From assembly GCA_965203005.1 (NCBI GenBank), contig CBDBBS010000002.1:3100001-3164000 (forward strand): 64,000 bases of DNA, read 5' to 3'. The DNA is from VXOI01 sp965203005. Its GTDB lineage: Bacteria; Chloroflexota; Dehalococcoidia; Lucifugimonadales; UBA3495. The notes under the pieces are model-generated. The model saw only the letters and a program-made list of their open reading frames with translations, searched no databases and had not been told where the DNA came from. Below are positions 38,621-46,866 of the stretch, piece by piece. Position 1 is the stretch's first letter; each line of letters begins with the position of its first letter. The position numbers and the translations under genes were made by a program.

Positions 38621-39723
38621 TCACTCCTCGTCCACGTCAATCTCCGTGATCCGGGCCAGCTCGTCAACGATGCGCACGGTCTCCACGCTGACGGTGCAGA
38701 CTCGTTGCAGCAGGTCGATTACCCGCTCCTTGTGGCCGGCGAACTTGTAGGTGTTGAATTTATCCCGGATGGTGGGGTCGCGGGGCTTGCGTTCCTTGTA
38801 CTGGTCCAGCACCCACTCCAGCGCCGACCGGCTCCCCAGCCGGTACTCCCACGCCTCCGCCGGCACCCCGTTCAGCGTGGTCTTGTCGTCCAGCGCAATG
38901 CTCCCCGATGCTTTGTTGGCCGTAAGCCTCACCTTTCCTGCCGGGACATCCTTGTCCACCCGCTCCAGGCCGAACGGTTCCACGGACTCAAAGCCGATGT
39001 GCAGGTCCAGCAGTTCCTGCCCCAGCCGGACCCACGCTGCAAAGTCTTCGTGGAGGGGCAGCCGGGGGAACTCCCGCCGCAGGTCAACCACGTACTTCTG
39101 CCGGTAGGCCGGGTCGTGCAGCGCGGCGTAGGTGTAGGCGAATATGTCCTCGGCAGTGATGGACTCGTCCTCGTAGCGCTCCCGGAACTGGCGCAGCCCC
39201 CACTCGGTGATGTTGCTCACCCGCTCACCATCCGCCGTATAGCGGTAGAGTGGGAGGCATTGGGTTTTTTCGAGAGCGTCAAAACCGAACAGCCTACTCA
39301 TTGCCAGCGCATGAAAGGGTTTGGACGAGGCAATACCGGAGAAGCAGATAACTTTGTTCGGCTGCTTCAAATCCGGACCAAAGATTTCGTAGTGGTTTCG
39401 GGTTAGAACATCGTTCATTGTGAAGTCAGCAAAATGGTGCTTCACAATGAACGGACGATATAGCGATAGGATGCGATTAGCGTCGTTATAAACAATGCGG
39501 CGGCCGCGTTGGAACTCGTTACGCAGATCCCGGCTCCACTTGATAACCGATTCATAGGAGGAGTCGCCTTTTTCCAGAAGCTCGTTATAAGTGTCGGCAA
39601 AGAAAAGGGCCTTGTCTCGCAGGTTGCCAACATCAAAATCAAAGACCCAATCGTCTCGGTTGGATTTCACTGCGTTGGCGAAAAGACCAAATGTAGCCTG
39701 CTCATCATCAGAGACTGTTGCGA
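38621..39723 (-). pseudogene. C-terminal part of an IS-split single-chain restriction-modification enzyme
   Basis: Joined to the part upstream of the IS, this frame reads KFATVSDDEQATFGLFANAV across the junction and ends TGA 38621. It holds the target-recognition region: NRILSLYRPFIVKHHFADFT, VICFSGIASSKPFHALAMSR, FGFDALEKTQCLPLYRYTAD and EDIFAYTYAALHDPAYRQKY, matching the type ISP C-terminal specificity domain. A lone internal ATG at 39670 would give 349 residues, but that would be a specificity half without methylase. The 8-bp TGTTGCGA at 39716-39723 is one copy of the target duplication. Confidence 0.85.
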
Positions 39724-39751
39724 GGTTCCGTTTGAAATTGCAGGATTGCCT

Positions 39752-40684
39752 CTAAGCCCTATGCCGTCGCGTAGACTTCGGCGGCTTCGGACGCAGTTTC
39801 TTCGGTAGCGCCGCCAACGCGCCCGGCGGCACAGGGCTTTCCGGCGTGGTTCCGCCCCTCACCACATCTGCCCATTCCTCAAACGGCGGCTTGACCTTTG
39901 CCTTGACGCCCGGAGGTTTCCCGTCCGCCGATTCGTGGTCGCGGAAGTGGTTGTACTGTATGGTCCACCCGTCAAGGTAGTGTTGCGCCGTCTTTACGCT
40001 GTCCATCCCCCGCATCGTCTTGACCCGGCTGCGGTAGGTGCCCTGCAAACGCTCGCTCAAGTTGTTGTTCAGGGTTGAGCGGATGCCCTGCGATTTGATG
40101 TGCAGGGTTTCAGGGAACACTACCTTGACGGCCTTGACGTAGGAGCGCAGCTTGTCGGTCTTGATGGTGTTGGGCGGGCTGGCGGCGGCTTCCTTCGCCT
40201 TTTCCATCACGGCGCGGGCGGCTTTCAGGTCGCGGTTCCGCCCCAGGTGAGACGCCAGGATGTACCTGGTCTTTTCATCCATGACGTTGAAAATCCACAT
40301 CTGCCAGCCGCCAACGTCCACCGCCAGCTCGTCGGCCACCCATTCATCCCCTACGTGGGCCTTGTGGCCCTTCATCTGCTCCACGGCGTCAGCGGTGTAC
40401 TTCTTCACCCAAGCGTAGATCGTCTGCTTCGACGGCTCGGGGATGTCGTACATCTTCTCCATAGCTTCGGCTATCTGCTTGTAGCTCATCCCAGAGTAGA
40501 ACATCCGAATCGCTGCGCCGATGTGGTCTGCGGCGATGTGGCGCCCGTTGGTCGCGCCGGTGTCGCGGAACTGTTTGCTGCAACTGCCGCATTTGTACAG
40601 CTGCTTGCCCTTGCGAGTGCCGTTCTTCACCACGTCCTCGCCTTGACAGTAGGGGCAGGCAATGGTTATTTCTAGCGTCGCCAT
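39752..40684 (-). CDS. IS6-like DDE transposase
   Basis: 310 residues from ATG 40684. The N terminus has a zinc ribbon (CPYCQGEDVVKNGT...KCGSCSKQF), then a helix-turn-helix-like part (MSYKQIAEAMEKMYDIPEPS). The DDE catalytic core shows VADELAVDVGGWQMW, IKTDKLRSYVKAV and NNNLSERLQGTYRSRVK, giving the expected D...D...E triad. The tail is basic and Pro-rich. It ends 28 bp from the left inverted repeat. The gene is intact. Confidence 0.92.
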   Translation of the reverse strand: MATLEITIACPYCQGEDVVKNGTRKGKQLYKCGSCSKQFRDTGATNGRHIAADHIGAAIRMFYSGMSYKQIAEAMEKMYDIPEPSKQTIYAWVKKYTADAVEQMKGHKAHVGDEWVADELAVDVGGWQMWIFNVMDEKTRYILASHLGRNRDLKAARAVMEKAKEAAASPPNTIKTDKLRSYVKAVKVVFPETLHIKSQGIRSTLNNNLSERLQGTYRSRVKTMRGMDSVKTAQHYLDGWTIQYNHFRDHESADGKPPGVKAKVKPPFEEWADVVRGGTTPESPVPPGALAALPKKLRPKPPKSTRRHRA

Positions 40685-40792
40685 CGGAGCTACCGCCTTA
40701 TAATGATTTGTAGTATAATCCTAGTATGTCCACTGCCGAAGTCATAATGTGGCTGATAATGGCATTGGCGGTTGGCTTTTTCGTCTACATGC

Positions 40793-40975
40793 TCATAACG
40801 CAAAGGCTCCGTAAAAGAAGGCTCCTAGCCCAAAGAGACAGAGAAGAACAGACTCTTTGGAAATATCATTCCCCTTCCTCCAACCATTCCAAGCAAGTGC
40901 CACCCCTATCAGAAACACCAGTAGACCGGCAAGCATTAGCCATTCTTTCAGAGTCAACCCCAGAAGAGTCTCCAT
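40793..40975 (-). CDS. Possible small membrane passenger protein of the IS
   Basis: Between the transposase and the right inverted repeat, a minus frame gives METLLGLTLKEWLMLAGLLV and FLIGVALAWNG, then CLFGLGAFFYGAFAL: two membrane spans in 60 residues (a longer start at 41068 lies inside the inverted repeat). The opposite strand has a competing 83-residue frame from ATG 40726 (MSTAEVIMWLIMALAVGFFV). Only one is likely real; the minus one runs with the transposase. Neither has a good ribosome binding site. Confidence 0.4.
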   Translation of the reverse strand: METLLGLTLKEWLMLAGLLVFLIGVALAWNGWRKGNDISKESVLLCLFGLGAFFYGAFAL

Positions 40976-41089
40976 AGATTCAACCCAGCCCGGTTGAGTC
41001 GCCCCGAACGCTCCGAGACTCCACTCTCGGAGCGTTCCCTTTTGGGCTTCTATGGTACTATGGGGCATCCTGCAATTTCAAACGGAACC

Positions 41090-43039
41090 TGTTGCGAACT
41101 TAGTGTGGCGGTCAGCGAGGGGCATGAGACTATCAAAGTCAGGGTTAGATTGATTGAACCAATTGTTTTTTGCGTCAGGAACTATATCAGAAAACTCTAA
41201 GCCGGAAATACCGCTTGTCTTTAACTCTGATAACTTTCTATGTCCGAGCAACTTATCGTCAAAGGCATAGTAATAAACTTTGGCCGTTCGTTGGTGCCCT
41301 GAGTCCCGCACAAAATACCCAATGGCGACGCCGGTCATAATGGAGAAAACATTGCCTACACGACCATCTTTCCGCACGTCGCCACCCAAGTCTACTAGGT
41401 ACAGGTCGCTGAATTCTTGAGAGACGACTTTCCGGAAACCGTCATCCTGCATCTTTTCAATATAAGCACGATTGGTGATGAAGGCGATGATGCCATCATC
41501 GGCGAGGCGGTCGGATGCCCAACGTAGGAAACGCTTGTACATATCATATTGGTGGGTCTTTTGGGCGGTGCCTTCCTTGACGTAGGTGTCGCGGATGCGG
41601 CGGTCTATATCAGCATACGAGCGGTTGGCTCCGCCGTCGCCCCACAGCGTGGCGCTGTCGTTGTAGGGCGGGTTGCCGATTATCACGCTGATGGGTTTCT
41701 GGTTCTGCTCCTGGACCCGGATCCAGTTTTCCTCGGACAGCCCGCCGAGGTTGAACGCGCCCTGGCGGGTGACTGCGCCTCCGGTTGCGCCCGCCTGCTG
41801 CCAGTCCATGTTGTCCAGCGTGTCCACGAAGCACAGGTTGGGGAACTCCAGGTACTTTCCGGTGCGTTCCCGGTAGCTGTACTCGATGTTCAGGTTGGCG
41901 ATGTAATAGGGGAGGATGGCAACCTCGTTGGCGTGAATCTCGTTCAGGTACTTGTACTCCAGCCGGTCGGCGGGCAGGTAGTCGATCAGGCTGGTGACGA
42001 AGGTGCCCGTGCCCGTGGCCGGGTCGAGAATCTGCACGTTGTCGTCGGCCAGGCTGCGCCCGAAGTGCTTCTGCAGCAGGTGGTCCGCGCCCCGGATGAT
42101 GAAGTCCACCACCTCGTTGGGGGTGTAGACCACTCCCAGGCGGTCGGCGGCCGCCGGGTTGTATGCCTTGTAGAAGTCCTCGTATATGGCCTTGAGGAAC
42201 CTTTGCTTCTCCTCGTACTCGGCGATCTCGTCGGCGGCCCGGCCGATTGCGCCGTAGTAGGCCCGCAGACGGTCGACGGCCTGACGGCGGACGTCGCCGG
42301 TAAAGAAAGTGCGCTCCAAACCGGAGAGCTGGCGCGCGACGTTGTTCTCGCTGTGGAACTGCGTCTCGCCGAACACCCGCAGGAAAATGTCCTGGGTGAG
42401 GATGTGCTGCAACAGCATCTCCCGCACGTCGGCGTCCGTAACGCCGGGCCCGATGCTGCGATGGCACAGCTCGAGGAACTTGACCACCCCTTCCCGGTAC
42501 GCCTCGTTGCCCTCCTCCGCATCGGCCACCGCCTGACGCAGATTCTCCAGCACCGAAGGCAGATCGGCCTTGAACTGTTGCTGGGCCTGCCGAAACTCCT
42601 CGATCTCCGGCAGTTCGTAATTCAGGAAGCTGTCAATGAGCCGGTGCAGCTTCTCGGAGTCGGTCATGTCGACGCGCATCGACTCTGCGCCGTTCTGGAA
42701 GAGCACGGCCACCCGCGAGTCCTCGAACAGTATGTTGTCCTTCGGGTAGCCCCGGTCGAACTTTCGCTGGATTTCGGCGTCGAGGTTGTCGTGGGAGTCC
42801 TTGGCCTCCCAGTGGCCCCGGGCCATTCGCAGGGCGTCCCGAATCGTGCCGTCGGGCTTGTTGCCCTTGGACGACGCCAGTTCCGGCACCAGAACCAGCT
42901 TTTCCCTGTGGGCGGCGCAGTAGGCGGCCAGGCAGTTCTGAAAGGCCGGGCGGATGTTCAGCTCGTTATCCGACCCGCCCAGCTCAATCAGCTCGGCCAG
43001 TTCGGAGTGGTAACGCTCTATGTGCGGATAGGAGGGCAT
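41090..43039 (-). pseudogene. N-terminal part of IS-split restriction-modification enzyme (nuclease plus N6-adenine methylase)
   Basis: ATG 43039 opens with PHIERYHSELAEL, then a PD-(D/E)xK-like site (KPDGTIRDALRMARGHWEAK). A helical linker leads to the methylase core: VVYTPNEVVDFIIRGADHLL, ILDPATGTGTFVTSL (SAM motif I) and VIIGNPPYND (motif IV, adenine N6 methylation), followed by TNRAYIEKMQDD. It breaks at KFAT where the IS enters; the frame then runs a few codons into the IS and stops at about 41,078. Removing the IS plus one TSD copy gives exactly 1,015 codons. This resembles type IIG/ISP enzymes without the helicase. It starts about 120 bp from tRNA-Ser. Confidence 0.9.
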
Positions 43040-43161
43040 GAGGGGACTATACCACGGGGCATCGGGGCATCGCCCGTTTGAATGGCTGCCGCCCTACTGG
43101 CTGGCAGGCGGCGCGGCGGTGGTTCGAGGGGGAGCTGATGGGGGCGGGATTGTTGCTGTGG

Positions 43162-43248
43162 CGGAGAGGGCGGGATTCGAACCCGCGAGAAGCTTGCGCC
43201 CCTACGCGATTTCCAGTCGCGCCCGTTCGTCCACTCCGGCACCTCTCC
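43162..43248 (-). tRNA. tRNA-Ser (anticodon GGA)
   Basis: The 87-nt minus-strand sequence starts GGAGAGGTGCCGGAGTGG and ends CCCGCCCTCTCC plus the discriminator base. It has a 7-bp acceptor stem, an anticodon stem GCGA/TCGC with loop CTGGAAA (anticodon GGA), a long variable arm, and the T-arm GCGGGTTCGAATCCCGC. The 3' CCA is not encoded. Its 3' end faces the accessory island, a common integration site, but I found no second copy of the 3' end in the window. Confidence 0.96.
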
Positions 43249-43355
43249 GCGCAGGGACGATACCATGAATTATAGGTTTGGCCGCACTCCGCCGCAAGTT
43301 CGCGCCGATACCGGTATTCCCAACGTGTGTTGGTATTCAAATTCAGGTCTGTTTG

Positions 43356-43445
43356 TGTAGGGGCGCACGGCCGTGCGCCCTGGGGTTGCGGATATGACAC
43401 GTTCTAAACTGGTGGCGCAAGGGCGCACGGCTGTGCGCCCCTACA
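43356..43445. repeat. Composite inverted repeat of two 20-bp palindromes
   Basis: GGGCGCACGGCCGTGCGCCC at 43361-43380 is a perfect palindrome. A copy with one change lies at 43421-43440. The first is preceded by TGTAG and the second followed by CTACA, so the two together form a larger inverted repeat. It sits between tRNA-Ser and the SulP gene; it looks like a dispersed REP-type element. Confidence 0.65.
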
Positions 43446-43630
43446 GGCGATCGTTCAAGCAATGCCAACACACGCCGGGAATACCCCGATACCGGCGCAC
43501 ACCTGCGGAGATGGCGTCCCCGGAAGGCGCGGCGTCAGCCAGTCCGGCCGGGCCTGGTTCCCCAGCCTTGCGAAAAGACGTCCGAAGGCCCGCAATTCAG
43601 GGCAGGGAGCGCCGGCAGAGCGCCTGCTGC
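43446..43630. other. Gap downstream of the SulP gene
   Basis: No gene or terminator with a T-run recognised between the inverted repeat and the SulP stop codon. Confidence 0.35.
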
Positions 43631-45298
43631 CTATTTGGAAAGCTCGTCCAGCAGCAGCGGGCGCACGATCCGCTTGGCCTCCTCGATGTCCGATGCATAA
43701 TGTTCCTCAGGCACATTATTGAGCAGACCCATAGAATGCATGGTGTCGTACACATCCCCCGTCATGCCTGCGATGATGATGGTCCTGGTGTGCCGGGCCA
43801 TTGCGATTGAGACCAGCTCGCCGATGATCACCGCAGCCGAGTCATCGACGTATCGCGTACGGGACAAGTCGAAAATCGAGTATTGATGTCCCCTTATGTC
43901 GGGCCGGAGTACACGGCTCAGCTCCCTGGCTGATGCGACGGTCACGCGGTCAGGGAATACCACCAGTCCCGTATGCGCCTGGAATGGATCGGAACCAGGA
44001 TCCCAGTCACCGGCCAGGACTGTCCGGTCCAGCAGCGGCACCGATACAAGATCGGCAGCTTCGAGCCTCTGAATGCTCCGGGATCCGGTCAGCATAGCCA
44101 CCACCAGTCCCACCACAACAGCCGTAACCAGATCGGCGAACAGGACCAGCGCACAAGTCAGGAGCATCACGACCGCGTAGCTGCGGGAAATCCGGTGTAT
44201 TCTCCGGAGAAACCGCCAGTCTATGACGCTCCAGGCGATGAGTATGACTATGGCTGCCAGCACAGCCAGCGGAATTCTCTCCGCGATGGGTCCCAGGAAC
44301 AGGAGCACGGCCAGCAGCATGACCGAGCAGGTAACTCCTGCCACCGGCGACCGTCCTCCGCTGTAGGCATTTACGAAAGTCCCGGACGTGGTCGATCCGG
44401 CGAGGCCCCCGATGAAACCCGTAGCGATGTTTCCCACTCCCTGTCCCAGCATCTCGCGGGTTGGCCTGTGCTCCGATCCCGTTATGGCGTCTATTCTCAC
44501 GGCGGTAATAAATGTAGAAATCGAGGCGAGGAGGGCCATAATGAATGCGGGCTGCAGCACATTGAGGAAGAAGTCTAGAGACAAGGCGGAAATCTGAATG
44601 GGAGGCAGTCCACTGGGAATCTCGCCAATGGTGGGAGCTTCCTTGAACAGAAATGCTCCGGCCACAATCCCCACCCCCAGAACAACGAACGACGCCGGAG
44701 ACACTCGCGCCAGCGGCCCCCGCCAGGCCAGCGACAATGCTATGCAGATGGCTGTCAGGGCGACGGCGTCGATGTTGGCGTTGGCTGCGGCATCGGGCAA
44801 TGCCCTCACGCTGTCTATCAGGTCGGCGCTGGCCGGATAGCTGCCCAGCGCTATGATCGCCTGGCTGACGATCAGCAGTATCCCGAAGGCGGTGAAGAAA
44901 CCCGATGTCAGCGACGAGGGTATGTAGGCAGCATACCGGCCCAGGCCCAATAGGCCGAAAGCAATCTGAATCAGCCCCGCCAGTATTGCCGTGGTAGCCG
45001 CCTCGGCCAGGCTGTCGGCGTATTCCGCCACCACCACGGCCATGGCGATGGCCATGAGGATGTTGGGTCCGTAGATCATTCCCCGAGTGCCGCCGAACAG
45101 GGACGCGAAGATGCCAACGGCCACCGAGCCGTAGAGACCCGCGACGGCGCCCAGCCCCGACAACACCCCAAACCCCATGGTCACTGGGAGTACCACGCCG
45201 CTGGCAGCGGCGCCGGCCAGGACGTCAGTCCGAAGTTCCCGCAGGGTGTATGCCCCCCGCCGGGGCAACAGAGGGGTCAAATGCCGCATCAGGGGCAT
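43631..45298 (-). CDS. SulP-family anion permease with STAS domain
   Basis: 555 residues from ATG 45298. Residues about 20-420 contain 10-12 hydrophobic segments, including TRGMIYGPNILMAIAMAVVV and the SulP-typical GFIGGLAGSTTSGTFVNAYS. A C-terminal STAS domain (about 440-550) carries YSIFDLSRTRYVDDSAAVII. Family members move sulfate, bicarbonate or other anions, usually by H+ or Na+ coupling; the substrate cannot be told from sequence. No sulfate assimilation genes or carbonic anhydrase lie nearby, so the gene gives no context clue. It stands alone and is divergent from the flavoprotein at 45589. Confidence 0.93.
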   Translation of the reverse strand: MPLMRHLTPLLPRRGAYTLRELRTDVLAGAAASGVVLPVTMGFGVLSGLGAVAGLYGSVAVGIFASLFGGTRGMIYGPNILMAIAMAVVVAEYADSLAEAATTAILAGLIQIAFGLLGLGRYAAYIPSSLTSGFFTAFGILLIVSQAIIALGSYPASADLIDSVRALPDAAANANIDAVALTAICIALSLAWRGPLARVSPASFVVLGVGIVAGAFLFKEAPTIGEIPSGLPPIQISALSLDFFLNVLQPAFIMALLASISTFITAVRIDAITGSEHRPTREMLGQGVGNIATGFIGGLAGSTTSGTFVNAYSGGRSPVAGVTCSVMLLAVLLFLGPIAERIPLAVLAAIVILIAWSVIDWRFLRRIHRISRSYAVVMLLTCALVLFADLVTAVVVGLVVAMLTGSRSIQRLEAADLVSVPLLDRTVLAGDWDPGSDPFQAHTGLVVFPDRVTVASARELSRVLRPDIRGHQYSIFDLSRTRYVDDSAAVIIGELVSIAMARHTRTIIIAGMTGDVYDTMHSMGLLNNVPEEHYASDIEEAKRIVRPLLLDELSK

Positions 45299-45588
45299 AG
45301 CCTAAAAATCCCCCCAAAACTTTATTGATGCAACGATGACAAACGCTGGATTCGATCAGAGTAATTGTACCTGAGTCCATTACAAGACAACCGGGGGCGT
45401 GAGTCTCAAGAGCGCGGCAGGGACTTGGCGGCAGGACGGACCCTTTCGCTCTGTTGCTGCGCCGCCGGCGCTTTCCTCCCCGGTTGCCTGGGACTGGAAG
45501 ACCGTGGCTGCCGGGAGGTTGGGCGGGACGGCGGCTGTGGCTATAATGGGCTGATACCGTGCCGAAACCGTGAGGAGCGAAACGCGCT
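45299..45588. other. Divergent intergenic region
   Basis: 290 bp between two divergent genes; must contain promoters for both, but I see no unambiguous consensus. Confidence 0.35.
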
Positions 45589-46764
45589 ATGACCGCTACC
45601 GTGGCTGGGAACCTGATCGAGGCAGCAAGAGAATTCGTCCCGGCGATTGTGGCGAGCCGCGACCGGATGGACCTGGAGTGCCAGATTCCTCACGATCTGG
45701 CCATGGCGATGGCGGACAAGGGTCTGTTCGGGCTGTATGTGCCGAAGGAACTGGGCGGCCCTGAGACCGATCCCGTAACCGCCTTTCACGTAGTCGAGGA
45801 GATTGCGCAGGCCGACGGTTCGGCAGGGTGGTGCATCTTCAACGGCGCCGCCGTCTCGTCGGCAGTGGCCCGCCTCTCGCCGAAGGCCGTCCGGGAGATA
45901 TTCGGCGACCCGCCAGTGGTGCTCGGCTCAGGCTCGGCCAGGGCGGGCGGGACCGCGAGGCTGGCCGACGGCGGCTACATGGTTTCCGGGCGGTGGAATT
46001 TTCTCAGCGGCATCGACCACTCCATCGCGCTCTTCGTGGCCTGCCGGGTGGTGGACAACAACGGCCCGGTGCTGAACGCCGATGGCAGCCAGGTCATGCG
46101 CACGGTGGTCGTCCGCGTGGACCAGGGCAAGGTCCTGAATACCTGGACGACCATGGGAATGCGGGGAACGGCCAGCCACGACGCCGAATATCACGAGGTG
46201 TTCGTACCCCACGAGCATTCCTACACCCGGGGCGACCCCGCCCACTACGAGGGGGCCCTTTACACTCCCCCGCAGTCCAACATCGTCTTCGGCTGGACGC
46301 TGTCGGCAGCCAACACGCTAGGGATGGCTCGTGGGGCCATGAACACCTTTGTCGACCTGGCCACCGACTCGGGCTCCACGGACTCCCCCACGCTGCTTCG
46401 GGACCGCCAGCACATCAAGGTCGTGGTAGGCGAGTGCGAGGCAATGATCGATAGCGCCCGCCACTACCTGCTGGACAACGTGACGGCTATGTGGGAGGAG
46501 CAGGTGAACGGCGGCCCGGACCTGGCGGAAAAGGCGATGCGCACCCGGCTGGCCATAACCCATGCCATCCGCCAGTCCATCGCCGTCGCGGACAAGCTTT
46601 TCAGCGCCGCTGGGACGAACTCGATCCATCGGTCCGTGGGCCTGGAACGCTACTTCCGCGACCTGCACGTCCACGGCCAGCACATCTCAGGGCTGCCGCT
46701 GAACTTCGAGTTCGGCGGAGCCATGCTCATGGGCGGAGCGCCACCCGTGTCGCTGTATACCTGA
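45589..46764 (+). CDS. Acyl-CoA-dehydrogenase-fold flavoprotein, group-D monooxygenase-like
   Basis: 391 residues from ATG 45589 (GAGGAG about 11 nt upstream). N-terminal helical domain (PHDLAMAMADKGLFGLYVPK, ELGGPETDPVTAFHVVEEIA, GSAGWCIFNGAA) leads to a beta domain (GYMVSGRWNFLSGIDHS) and a C-terminal helical bundle ending LERYFRDLHVHGQHISGLPL. The GSAGW start and the R..RD...H pattern near the end are typical of the HsaA/DszC/HpaB-like hydroxylases of this fold rather than of true acyl-CoA dehydrogenases, whose catalytic Glu I do not see. These enzymes use reduced flavin, often from a separate reductase, to oxygenate aromatic or sulfur compounds. It sits 100 bp before a second flavin monooxygenase in the same direction; a shared degradative role is inferred. 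Confidence 0.85.
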   Translation: MTATVAGNLIEAAREFVPAIVASRDRMDLECQIPHDLAMAMADKGLFGLYVPKELGGPETDPVTAFHVVEEIAQADGSAGWCIFNGAAVSSAVARLSPKAVREIFGDPPVVLGSGSARAGGTARLADGGYMVSGRWNFLSGIDHSIALFVACRVVDNNGPVLNADGSQVMRTVVVRVDQGKVLNTWTTMGMRGTASHDAEYHEVFVPHEHSYTRGDPAHYEGALYTPPQSNIVFGWTLSAANTLGMARGAMNTFVDLATDSGSTDSPTLLRDRQHIKVVVGECEAMIDSARHYLLDNVTAMWEEQVNGGPDLAEKAMRTRLAITHAIRQSIAVADKLFSAAGTNSIHRSVGLERYFRDLHVHGQHISGLPLNFEFGGAMLMGGAPPVSLYT

Positions 46765-46866
46765 AGCAAGGGCATCGGTATACGAGATATATGGATTCCA
46801 ATTTTATCCCTTCCATGTATAATTCCACTTGATTGAAGATAGATTGAGACTACGGAGGGAAGGCAC

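Larger units (their letters stand above)
39724..41089. mobile_element. IS6-like insertion sequence, 1,366 bp, inserted in the restriction-modification gene
   Basis: Perfect 22-bp terminal inverted repeats: GGTTCCGTTTGAAATT... at 39724-39745 and its reverse complement at 41068-41089. The insertion is bordered by the 8-bp direct repeat TGTTGCGA at 39716-39723 and 41090-41097. An 8-bp duplication and a DDE transposase with N-terminal zinc ribbon fit the IS6 group. Intact ends and duplication mean a recent, possibly still active, insertion. Confidence 0.93.

Noticed and set aside
38621..43039. BREX or DISARM locus
   Set aside because: Only a single methylase-like gene is found; no PglZ, BrxC, or SNF2/DrmA-type companions.
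41549..43081. 510-codon plus-strand ORF
   Set aside because: Antisense shadow of the methylase gene; Val/Gly/Leu-rich text without family motifs.
43162..43248. tRNA-Ser 3' end duplicated as an attachment site
   Set aside because: I looked for a second copy of the T-arm and acceptor end on the island side and saw none in the window.
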